From positions 1-64,000 of the forward strand of contig JBBDNV010000112.1 of the NCBI GenBank assembly GCA_040877415.1: a stretch of 64,000 nt of DNA, written 5' to 3'. The stretch comes from JBBDNV01 sp040877415 (GTDB lineage: Bacteria; Planctomycetota; Planctomycetia; Pirellulales; PALSA-1355). Of this stretch, positions 36,027-43,996 are shown one piece after another (position 1 is the stretch's first letter; every line of letters starts with the position of its first letter). Made by a program: the position numbers and the translations under genes. The notes beneath the pieces were generated by a model that was not told where the DNA came from, ran no database searches, and saw nothing but the letters and a program-made list of their open reading frames with translations.

Positions 36027-36404
36027 AAAACCCCAGTGCCGCGCCGTTGCGCTCGGGATGCAGTCGGCGGAACGGGGGGGGCGGATTTTTCTTGACTCGG
36101 TGAGCCGCCCATCCAGCCGAAATGCCCGCGGTTGTCTGCCTTGCCTCGGCGAATCGCGATGTTGACGCGCCACTGGCAAGGCAAGGATCGACCCTTCGGC
36201 AAAATCGGCCGGCGGCGGAAAAGTTATCCCAATTCTCCAGTGCCGCTGGTGCCGATGATGATAATCGGTGCAATCGGTACAGATTATCGAGGCTTTGCGT
36301 ATTCGCCGGCCGAGCCGGACCGATTGCACACTGGACGCGGCCTGGCGAAACGGCCCGCGATTGCCTGCGGCCGGCCGTCTACGATTTCACGAGGTGTATG
36401 TCCG
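36027..36404. other. Gene-free stretch upstream of the lipoprotein gene
   Basis: No gene supported. An AT-rich patch near 36255-36295 has 6-base inverted arms (ataatc at 36260, gattat further on) and could be a regulatory site for the lipoprotein gene. Confidence 0.35.
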
Positions 36405-36722
36405 ATGAAAAGCTTCGCTAGCCTGACGGCATGCGTGCTGCTTGCCGTGTTTTCCGGCTGCTCCATGTGCCAGAACCCCTGGGACTATTGCAACGCCGTG
36501 CTCGGCTGCGGCGGCTGCCCGTATTGCGATTTCGGGGCCCGCTGCGGATCGGCCTTCGCGCCGATCGGCGCAACGCCTCCCACGAGCGAACAGAGTCCCA
36601 CGGCGGCAGGGAGCGGCGCCAGCGAGCCGACCGAACCGGCGGAATCCGCCGAGCCGTACGATGCCGCGCCGCCTGCCGACAGCCCCGAATCGTCCGACGG
36701 CTCGGGCGCGCCGGGTTTCTGA
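36405..36722 (+). CDS. Small cysteine-rich lipoprotein
   Basis: A 105-aa lipoprotein: the signal peptide ends in VFSGC (about 14-18), followed by SMCQNPWDYCNAVLGCGGCPYCDFGARC with eight Cys in ~30 residues, then a Pro/Glu/Ser-rich tail (about 50-105). The NPWDY segment is common in small planctomycete lipoproteins. The Cys pairs could bind metal or form disulfides at the cell surface or in the periplasm. Function unknown. Convergent with a PEP-CTERM gene. Confidence 0.78.
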   Translation: MKSFASLTACVLLAVFSGCSMCQNPWDYCNAVLGCGGCPYCDFGARCGSAFAPIGATPPTSEQSPTAAGSGASEPTEPAESAEPYDAAPPADSPESSDGSGAPGF

Positions 36723-36774
36723 TCGAGACGGCGCGTCAACTGGCGCGGATTGAGGCACGGCCTCCGGGGCGCGC

Positions 36775-36807
36775 AAAAAAAAACCGCACGCAGCATCTGC
36801 GTGCGGT
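36775..36807 (-). terminator. Rho-independent terminator of the first PEP-CTERM gene
   Basis: Arms accgcacgca (36783-36792) and tgcgtgcggt (36798-36807) around GCATC; a run of nine A precedes it, so on the minus strand the stem is followed by a T-tract. Arms are identical to those after the second PEP-CTERM gene. Confidence 0.88.
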
Positions 36808-36835
36808 TGAAATCGTTCTGGACTTTTCGTAGGCG

Positions 36836-37426
36836 CTACGCCATTTTGCGACGGCGACGGATGGCCACCGCGCACAGAGCGCCGGCGGCGAACACGGCCA
36901 GCACGATCGAACCGGGTTCGGGAATGGGAAGGACCGTCACCGTGCCGTTGATCAGGATCGGAGCGGAGAAAGGCGGCAGGTCCGACGCGCCGACGAAATT
37001 CGTCAGGTTGAACGCGTAGGTACCCGGGGCGACGCCGGTCGCGTCGAACGTCATGAACGCCAACGTCCCGGTGGGGCCAACGGTGCCGGCAGTCGTCGTC
37101 GTTAGCGTGTACTTATCAGGGCTAAGTCCTGGAAAGAATTCTGTTACCCCGGTGTTGTTGGGAGCGAAGAGCGTCCCGGCACCAATAATGTCAACAAGGG
37201 ACATCATCACTCCACCGTCGATGTGCGTTGCCAGGTCGACGCCCTGAAAAGCGTCCCCTTCCCCGCCAGAGGCAAGAACACGGATGGGGAGCTTAGATAT
37301 TGCATCCACGCTTTGGTCTGCCGCTGGGTTAATGGTCCAGATGCCGGCCGTGATGGATGGGTTGGCGTATGCTGTCGCGGACAGGCAGCAGAACACCACC
37401 AACGAAAGAAACACGTTGCGCTGCAT
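36836..37426 (-). CDS. PEP-CTERM sorting-domain protein, paralog 1
   Basis: A 196-aa exported protein: signal peptide (about 1-22, ending ATAYA), a beta-rich body with repeated Gly/Thr/Val and a conserved GVTEFFPGLSPDKYTLTTTT segment, and a C-terminal PEP-CTERM sorting signal IPEPGS followed by one helix and an RRRRK tail. Exosortase would cleave at the PEP motif and anchor the protein. No exosortase gene lies in the window. AAAGGAG precedes the ATG. About 60-70% identical by eye to the next gene, with similar upstream DNA, so the two arose by tandem duplication. Confidence 0.93.
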   Translation of the reverse strand: MQRNVFLSLVVFCCLSATAYANPSITAGIWTINPAADQSVDAISKLPIRVLASGGEGDAFQGVDLATHIDGGVMMSLVDIIGAGTLFAPNNTGVTEFFPGLSPDKYTLTTTTAGTVGPTGTLAFMTFDATGVAPGTYAFNLTNFVGASDLPPFSAPILINGTVTVLPIPEPGSIVLAVFAAGALCAVAIRRRRKMA

Positions 37427-37719
37427 ACAAATCTCCTTTGGTTACCCTAGCTGAATTCTCGCACGGTCCGCCAAGGCCGGACGAACGTCCCGATTGGACC
37501 TTGGCTCAAGAAAGAGAACTTCCCAACATCCTTGTCGATTCAGCATTCATTAGGCACCCAAAGGAGATCGACCCACGAATTCACTCTTGCTGCCCTAGAT
37601 TGTAATCAGACGCTTCGAAGGTTGCAACTACCGCGTGCCCGGCCGCGCTGGTTGGCTCGCACCGCCACCGCGGGGCACAACCGGAATCGCTCGGAGCCGG
37701 CTCGTTTATTTCGCACAAT

Positions 37720-37755
37720 AAAAAACCGCACGCAGATTTCGTGTGCGTGCGGTTT
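37720..37755 (-). terminator. Rho-independent terminator of the second PEP-CTERM gene
   Basis: Arms accgcacgca (37725-37734) and tgcgtgcggt (37744-37753) flanked on the left by A6, giving a T-tract on the minus strand. Same ten-base arms as the terminator of paralog 1 but a different loop. Confidence 0.87.
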
Positions 37756-37782
37756 GAAATTGTTCTAGACTTTTTGTTCGCG

Positions 37783-38361
37783 CTATGCGAGCTTGCGACG
37801 GCGACGAATCGCCACCGCGCACAGGCCGCCGGCTGCGAACAGGGCCAGCACGATCGATCCCGGCTCGGGAATGACCGTCACCGAGCCGTGGACCAGGAAC
37901 GGAGCGGGGAAAGGCGGCAGGTCCGACGGACCGACGAAATTAAACAGGGTGAAAGGATAAGTTCCCGGCAGAACCCCGGTAGCGTCAAACGTTACGTACG
38001 CCAACACTCCGCTCGCGGCAAGCGTGCCGGCAGTGGTCGTCGTCAGCGTGTACTTATCAGGGCTCAGTCCTGGAAAGAATTCTGTTACCCCAGTGTTGCT
38101 GGCACTGAAGATCGTCCCGGCACCAATAATGTCAACTAAGGACATCATCACCCCGCCGCCGACGTTCGTTGCCAGGTCAACCCCTGCAATCGCGTCTCCG
38201 CCGCCGGCCATGACGGCAATTGGCAACGCAGTTATAGCGTCCGTGCTTTGGCCTGCCGCCGGATTAATCGTCCAGGCGCCGGCGGTGATTGTTGGGATGG
38301 CGTACGCCGCCTGAGCCAGGCAGCAGACCACCACCAAAGCTAGAAACACTTTTCGGTGCAT
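37783..38361 (-). CDS. PEP-CTERM sorting-domain protein, paralog 2
   Basis: A 192-aa paralog of the previous gene with the same parts: signal peptide ending QAAYA, shared core segments (TEFFPGLSPDKYTLTTTTAG, SLVDIIGAGT), and a C-terminus IPEPGSIVLALFAAGG ending in RRRRKLA. AAAGGAG precedes the ATG. Both copies keep all elements of an exported exosortase substrate, so both are likely functional. Their upstream 60 bases also match (CTTTGGTTA near the start codon, CCAAGGCCGGAC further up). Confidence 0.93.
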   Translation of the reverse strand: MHRKVFLALVVVCCLAQAAYAIPTITAGAWTINPAAGQSTDAITALPIAVMAGGGDAIAGVDLATNVGGGVMMSLVDIIGAGTIFSASNTGVTEFFPGLSPDKYTLTTTTAGTLAASGVLAYVTFDATGVLPGTYPFTLFNFVGPSDLPPFPAPFLVHGSVTVIPEPGSIVLALFAAGGLCAVAIRRRRKLA

Positions 38362-38593
38362 TAGACTCTCCTTTGGTTACGCCAGTTGAATTTTCTCATG
38401 GTTGACCAAGGCCGGACTTACGTCCCCGCTCGCACCTTGGCACAGTCAAAAACCTTGGGACATCCTTGTCATTCTGCCACCCAAAGGGGATTAACCCTTC
38501 ATTGATCTCTTTGGCACTGATTCTAATCGAAACGAATCAGCTTGCAACCTAATTTTACAGAAATTTCTGGTTTATTTTTCATGTAACTTCCCC

Positions 38594-38614
38594 CCCCGGG
38601 GAATAGCCCCGGGG
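38594..38614 (-). terminator. GC hairpin behind the beta-helix gene
   Basis: Two CCCCGGGG blocks (38594-38601 and 38607-38614) pair around AATAG, directly after the stop of the minus-strand beta-helix gene. There is no clear T-tract after it, so terminator function is tentative. Confidence 0.45.
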
Positions 38615-38623
38615 TGGTTAGCT

Positions 38624-41600
38624 CTATCCAAGGTCACCTAGTATCGAATCGAGGAGCGAATCGAGGTCGTCGTCCCCGCCGTCGGATCCACCCAGGGCAC
38701 CCGGCGAATCGGCCTCGGTCAATTGGGCAATGGCTGCGCCAACCGGGCCGCTGTCGAGCGAAACACTGGCCAACCGGGTGGAGACCCAGCCGGCGTCCGA
38801 CCCCCCGCCGGAGGAGCTCGGCGCGGCCAGCGCCGAGGCGACGGCCGAGCCGCTGCCATCGTCGCCGAAAGCCGCGGGCGCCGGCGGCGGTGGACCGGTG
38901 ATGTTGATCTTCAACTGGAAGCCGCCGTTGCCGCGGGCCACGATCTGATCTCCGGCGTTGACGATGCTGTCCTTGTTGTAATCCCAGACATTCGTAACGG
39001 GCAGCAGGAAGCCCGGATGAGTCCGGGCGCCGATTTCATCAGCCGCGTTGGTGATGTAGGTTGCCGCGGGGTTGGCCTCGCCGACGAAATCAGTACCGAT
39101 GCGGCTGCCGTAGTAGAAATAGCTGGAGGCGGCCAGGCCCGTGTTCTGGTTCGACCCGCCGCCGGCGTCGTTCCCCTCGACGGTCACTTCCAGATAGCGA
39201 TTGACGATGTCAAGGTTGTTGGCGATGAGGTCATTGTCGGGCCAGATAAACTCGACGCGATCGGTTCCCGCCGCCGGCACGCCGGTCAGCACCGTGAAGG
39301 CGGTTGGCGCCGGGGCGGCCACCCAGGTGCTGGGCGTGTTGTTGAGCGCGGTGCTACTCATCGCGAACTGGAAATCAGTGAGGCTGAGCGGTCCGTGCGT
39401 GCCGGTGATGTCGACAAAGACGCCGTTGATGCCCTTGTTGTAGGCGGACATGCTGACCGGGTTGATCGAGGAACCGGCGCCCGGCAAATAGGCGCTCTTG
39501 CTGGTGTCGATGGCGTCGACGTCGTCGTTGTTGGCGCCGGCCGTGGGCGGCACGATGCCGGGCGAGTTGGCATCGTACTTGGAATTGTTGTAGAACAGGT
39601 GTCGGCCGGTGACGCTCGCGGTGAACGCCACCCGCTTAACCACGACGTCGTTGCCGCCGTCATTATCCGGCGAAATCACTCCGCCCTGGTAGTCGATCTC
39701 GAACGGCGCACCGCCAATCAGGAAGGTCGACCCATCGGGCAGCCCGGCGAAGGTGCCGGTAATCCCGCCGCCGCCGGTATTGTTGACGATCGTGAACTCG
39801 TCGCCGATCGACGGCACGTAACCGCTGCGCAGTTCGAGAGCCAGCGTGGCGCTGCCCAGGTCGATCGAGCCGGAGACCTCCAACTGGGAGTTCTTCTGGC
39901 TGGTGTGCGAGTAGTTGTCAAAGCTGAAACCGAACGGGATATCCTGGTCAAACGGGTAGGTGCCAAGTCCCTGGTCGCCGCCGAAGACGTATCCGGCGAT
40001 TTCAGCGAGGTTGATGCCGATGTCGTCGTCATTTGGGCCGCCCTCGTTCTCGGTCAACTCGAGCGACGGCGCAATCATGTTGATTCGCACCGTCGTGTAG
40101 GCGGTGGAATTCAGCATGCTTGTGGGGATGGTCCACGATTCGGTATTTCCACGGCTGTCGACCAGGCCAAACAGAATGAGCTTGGCCGCGCTGGTAGCGT
40201 CGAGCTTGAGCTCGAGATTCATGTGCGTCCGGCCGGTGAGATCGGTCGGATCGACGACGTAAATCGTCTGGTTGTTTCCATTCAGGCCCTCCGTGAAATT
40301 GCCGCCGTACAGGTAGCTGAGCCCGTGACCGTTAGTGGCGGTACCGCCCAAGACCAACGCGTCGGTGTCGCCGTCCTGCACCACCTGGCCCGCCCAATCG
40401 GTCAATGCCCCGTAGGGAGTTTGCGGATCGGTCAGCGTGTGGTCCCAGTTCAACGGCGGCACCAGCACGCCCGGATAGCTGCCGTCGACGCCGACCTTTT
40501 GGTTATAGTCCCACATCGTCGTTTGCGATCCCGATTCTCCGGTGAGCAGGGCCGAGTACGTGGTGCCGGAACCCAACGTGATGTTGGTCGCGGCGATCGT
40601 GTCAGCCTTGTCGGGAGACGGAGTCGGTGAGCCGGGCTGGGCGGTCGAATTGATGAAGAAGTCCGGACCGTCGCCGTCGAAGTTGTAAGCGTTGGTGGCC
40701 CGCGGATCGATGATCCCGGTGCCCGCGATGGTGATGTCCGTATTCAGGTCGTAGTTGCCCACGACGCGGCTATTGTTGCCCACGTAGAGTTCCGTGGCGT
40801 TGCCGGTGAGAATGGGCCGGTCCAACTGCAGGATGTTGGGATCGGCATGAGCGACGACTTGCTCGACTTTGATCCCGGTTTGGAATCCCGTGACGGTCAC
40901 GACGGACTCAACTTCGAGAATCGTTTCATAGGATGCGGTGTTGTTGACCAGGATGCCCACCGAGCCGGCTACGCCGGTGCCGGGCCCCGTCAAATCGGCC
41001 ACGGCAAGGTACGGGGTGATGTCCTGTGCAAAATTGGTATCCTGAACGAGGACGCCGATTCCGTATCCGGTGGAAACCCAGCCGGTGCCACCATCGAGGC
41101 GAGAGTGGTCGAGGAAGAAGCCCGTGCCGGTCGACGCGCCGCCTGTGGCGATCAGTCCGAGGTTGTCTTCTTCGCGTGCCGCCTGGATCCAGTAGGCGTA
41201 GACGTCGGCGTCGTCCACTTCTGACTGCGTCGCGAACGACCCGTTGTTGGCGGCGTTCTGATTGCCGAAGTCGAGCGTGCCGAAATATCCCTGCTTGATG
41301 CCGACGCCGACGTTCGAAACCGTACAGCCTGTTATGTTGCCCGCCGTGGCCGTCTGGTTGTCGTTGGCGTTCTGCATCAGGATGCCGATGCGCGTGGCAT
41401 CCTTGGTGCCTGCCGGGCCCACGTTCTCGACGGTCGAATTGAAGATGTTCAGGGCCAGCAGTTCGCCGGACCCGGTATCGTACGTCTGGTCGATGAGCGG
41501 CGAGACGGTGATGCCGGTCTGGCGGGTGTTCCTGACCGTGACGCCGTCGATGTTGAGATTCGGGTTGGTCTCGTTGGTGCCGGCGTCGCCGGCGAAACCC

Positions 41601-42292
41601 CACTGCGCGAGGGTCAGCGTTACGCCGTTCGCCGTAACCGGGTCGCCGGGCGTGTCGAACAGCGTCGTAACACCATGCTGGTAGTCGTTGTCGCTAAATG
41701 AGCCGAGACCGCCGTTCAAAGTGAGGTCCGAGATGGTCACGCCGTCGCTGCCGCTGAAGACGAGGTTCGCAGAACTCATTTGAATGATGATGCCCGAATG
41801 CGTGCCGGACGGGAAGTTGCCGTCGGTGTTGGCCGACGCCAACTGCGGAATAATAACCGTATTCGAAACGCCAATTGTATCCTCACCGACAAGGCTTATG
41901 GGGCGCTGGATGACGATGTCAGACTGGACGTGGGTGCCTGTGCCGACAAGCACGGTGGCGTTGTCGTCGGTAGAAACGGCGTCGAGGGCGTTTTGAATAT
42001 TCGGAAGAGAGCCGCTGCCGCCCGCCCTTTTGCCGTACGCTTCGAAGCCGTATTCCACGCCAGACGAGGTGGCGCCGCCGAAGTCGGTGGCGTGGCTCAC
42101 GAAATTGCCGGCAACCGGGTCTACGCCCGGAACCGTATCGTTGACCCAGTCATCGTTGTAGTAGACGGTCGCGACCAGCAACTTGCGGTCTTCAAGAAGC
42201 TCGAGATTCGGGCGGAAGTACTCTTGGCGCTCGGCCGTGCGCAATGCCGTCCTGGAATCAGCTAATCGGCCAAACAGAGACTTGCGGTTCAT
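38624..42292 (-). CDS. Giant exported beta-helix protein with LE-LLEDRKLL motif
   Basis: A 1222-aa exported protein. The N-terminus has the planctomycete motif LELLEDRKLL (30-39) rather than a classical signal peptide. The body begins with a right-handed parallel beta-helix (about 70-500: repeats such as NIQNALDAV, GITVSPLIDQTYDTGSG, IGILMQNAND), as in carbohydrate-binding or lyase-like proteins. The middle holds beta-sandwich-like domains, and near the end (about 1110-1135) NVWDYNKDSIVNAGDQIVAR resembles a dockerin calcium loop, suggesting attachment to a partner. The acidic Gly/Ser-rich tail ends DLDSLLDSILGDLG. Role: probably surface adhesion or polysaccharide binding; enzymatic activity unproven. 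Confidence 0.86.
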   Translation of the reverse strand: MNRKSLFGRLADSRTALRTAERQEYFRPNLELLEDRKLLVATVYYNDDWVNDTVPGVDPVAGNFVSHATDFGGATSSGVEYGFEAYGKRAGGSGSLPNIQNALDAVSTDDNATVLVGTGTHVQSDIVIQRPISLVGEDTIGVSNTVIIPQLASANTDGNFPSGTHSGIIIQMSSANLVFSGSDGVTISDLTLNGGLGSFSDNDYQHGVTTLFDTPGDPVTANGVTLTLAQWGFAGDAGTNETNPNLNIDGVTVRNTRQTGITVSPLIDQTYDTGSGELLALNIFNSTVENVGPAGTKDATRIGILMQNANDNQTATAGNITGCTVSNVGVGIKQGYFGTLDFGNQNAANNGSFATQSEVDDADVYAYWIQAAREEDNLGLIATGGASTGTGFFLDHSRLDGGTGWVSTGYGIGVLVQDTNFAQDITPYLAVADLTGPGTGVAGSVGILVNNTASYETILEVESVVTVTGFQTGIKVEQVVAHADPNILQLDRPILTGNATELYVGNNSRVVGNYDLNTDITIAGTGIIDPRATNAYNFDGDGPDFFINSTAQPGSPTPSPDKADTIAATNITLGSGTTYSALLTGESGSQTTMWDYNQKVGVDGSYPGVLVPPLNWDHTLTDPQTPYGALTDWAGQVVQDGDTDALVLGGTATNGHGLSYLYGGNFTEGLNGNNQTIYVVDPTDLTGRTHMNLELKLDATSAAKLILFGLVDSRGNTESWTIPTSMLNSTAYTTVRINMIAPSLELTENEGGPNDDDIGINLAEIAGYVFGGDQGLGTYPFDQDIPFGFSFDNYSHTSQKNSQLEVSGSIDLGSATLALELRSGYVPSIGDEFTIVNNTGGGGITGTFAGLPDGSTFLIGGAPFEIDYQGGVISPDNDGGNDVVVKRVAFTASVTGRHLFYNNSKYDANSPGIVPPTAGANNDDVDAIDTSKSAYLPGAGSSINPVSMSAYNKGINGVFVDITGTHGPLSLTDFQFAMSSTALNNTPSTWVAAPAPTAFTVLTGVPAAGTDRVEFIWPDNDLIANNLDIVNRYLEVTVEGNDAGGGSNQNTGLAASSYFYYGSRIGTDFVGEANPAATYITNAADEIGARTHPGFLLPVTNVWDYNKDSIVNAGDQIVARGNGGFQLKINITGPPPPAPAAFGDDGSGSAVASALAAPSSSGGGSDAGWVSTRLASVSLDSGPVGAAIAQLTEADSPGALGGSDGGDDDLDSLLDSILGDLG

Positions 42293-42839
42293 AGGACGCT
42301 CCTACCAAGGGGTTGGGCCTACCATGGGAATGGAAGGATGGCGAATAGAAAAATGCTGTTGAAAGACACGGTTAGAACGATCGCGGTACGTGTCCCGCCT
42401 GAAGGGAATGCCCGCCATGCTTGTCACATTGGAACCAGACGCTCGGGCAATGTCAACTAGCTTCGAGAAAATATTCGAAAAAAAAATTCGTTTGTGGAGT
42501 GCGAACCACGGAACGTGAATTTGGCACAGCGCTTGGGGGTCGCGTGGCATCTCGGACTTGGGTAGCGCGTGGCCGCATACGCTCGGGGGCAAGTTGGCCA
42601 TAGCGCCAACGCGCGCCAGGCCGGTCGTCGTCGGGCGCTCCGATTGTTTTCCGTAACCAACTATTATATAATGACTTACATCAATTATTCGGGTCTTCGC
42701 GGCGGGTCCTGGCTGGGCGGTTACCGGCTCCCGGGGCGGCGATTCTGCCGGGGACCAAGGATGATCGTTGTTGGGCCGGCCGTCCAAAAAACCGAGTTCA
42801 ATTGACACGCTTGGCTCGGCTGGGTCAGACTAGCAGGCC
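42293..42839. other. Gene-free stretch upstream of the beta-helix gene
   Basis: No reading frame here looks like a protein. An AT-rich patch at 42655-42685 contains ATTATATAAT, a possible -10 region on either strand, but no matching -35 was found at normal spacing. The 3' part leads into repeat copy 2. Confidence 0.4.
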
Positions 42840-42925
42840 GTTGAAAAATGAGACTGGCTCCGAGCATGTCGCGGCGAGACCCGCGAAAAACGGCGGTCGC
42901 GAGGTGCCTGTCCCAGTTTTTCAAC
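42840..42925 (-). repeat. 86-bp hairpin repeat, copy 2
   Basis: Read on the minus strand, it matches copy 1 at 84 of 86 positions; the two differences lie in the right-hand half. Same terminal arms (GTTGAAAAACTGGGAC and GTCTCATTTTTCAAC on that strand). It sits between the beta-helix upstream region and the cytochrome gene. Confidence 0.87.
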
Positions 42926-42973
42926 CGCTGCTAGGCGCCGCACCTGGATCACCCTCAAGGAAAAACGAGAGCG

Positions 42974-43744
42974 ATGCACCATTCACGACTGCCGGGAACG
43001 CAGCGGGCCGCGCTAGTTGTCGTGCTCTGCGCGACGGCCCAATTCCTGTTCTCCCAGGACTCGCGGAGTCCCAAGATTTCGACGTTCGCGCCGGCCGACG
43101 ACCTGGTGGGGCAAGTCGACTTTTACATCGAGCGCGTGGAAGAGTCGCTGGCGGATCCGGCCGATTACGACGGCGCGAAACAAAGTCGAACGTGGAAAGA
43201 TTCCAACACGCTGGCCGTCCTGGCCCTGATGCTCGCTCGGCATGACGCCGAACACCCGCTCAAATCGTCGATGCCCGCGATGCTCAAGGGCGCGCAGGCG
43301 CTCGCGGCCGCGGAGGACGACGTCAAGCGCGCGCAGCAAGCGCTGTCGGCGATCAAGGCGGCCCGGGCCGGCACGGCGGCGGGGGGCGAGGGGGTCAAGT
43401 GGGAAAAGGTCGCTGCGCTGGCGGCGCTGATGAAACAAGTGCCGCTGGTGCACGCGGGTCTGCGGCGCGGCGTGACGCCGAATCGGCTTCGGCGGTTGGC
43501 CAAGGAGTCGGCGGGCCAGGCGGCCACGTTGTCGGCCATCGCGGAGGCGGCCATGCTGGATGACCAATACGCCAAGACGCCGGAAAAAGCGGCCGCGTGG
43601 TCGGCGTTTTGCGGCCAGATGCGCGACGCGGCCGGTGAAGTAAACTCTGCGGTTCACGCCCAGGATCAGCCGCGGGTGGACGCCGGCATCAAGCGGCTGC
43701 TTGAGAGCTGCGACGCGTGCCACGCGGAGTTTCGCAAACAATGA
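42974..43744 (+). CDS. Exported c'-type cytochrome
   Basis: A 256-aa exported protein that ends in a haem-binding CxxCH (CDACHAEFRKQ) close to the C-terminus, as in cytochrome c' and c-556. It has a signal peptide (about residues 10-28) and a helical bundle between. One haem per protein is expected; the preceding helix has the His/Tyr-rich pattern of the family. Unlike typical c' (~130 aa) it is twice the size, with an additional N-terminal helical region (about 40-130). The role could be electron transfer or NO binding in the periplasm; the partner is unknown. Confidence 0.82.
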   Translation: MHHSRLPGTQRAALVVVLCATAQFLFSQDSRSPKISTFAPADDLVGQVDFYIERVEESLADPADYDGAKQSRTWKDSNTLAVLALMLARHDAEHPLKSSMPAMLKGAQALAAAEDDVKRAQQALSAIKAARAGTAAGGEGVKWEKVAALAALMKQVPLVHAGLRRGVTPNRLRRLAKESAGQAATLSAIAEAAMLDDQYAKTPEKAAAWSAFCGQMRDAAGEVNSAVHAQDQPRVDAGIKRLLESCDACHAEFRKQ

Positions 43745-43996
43745 CGCAGGCGCGCAGGGCTGGCACGCGGGAGTTGATCAAGCGCGGCTGTGCGCGACGG
43801 CTACCACGCGCATCGTCGCTTTGTTCGGCAAGAATTCGCGCTCTGGCCTGATCAAGACAAGCAGCACGTGCCGTCGGGCGACGGCCGAAAGTTTTCCATT
43901 CCGCGCGGCCCTGGAGGACCTTGGCACTCGGCTTGGTGGTATGTTTCTTGCGGAGCCATTGCAAACCATCCCATCTAGCGCGCAGAGTGCTCTGTC

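Noticed and set aside
42655..42685. Promoter at ATTATATAAT upstream of the beta-helix gene
   Set aside because: A good -10-like box but no -35 at 15-19 bases on either strand.
42302..42808. Minus-strand frame of 168 codons upstream of the beta-helix gene
   Set aside because: Low-complexity translation without a ribosome site or a recognisable fold; the region looks like leader and intergenic DNA.
43745..43996. CRISPR or other array in the gap before glgX
   Set aside because: No repeated units of any length were found there or elsewhere in the window; no CRISPR array is present.
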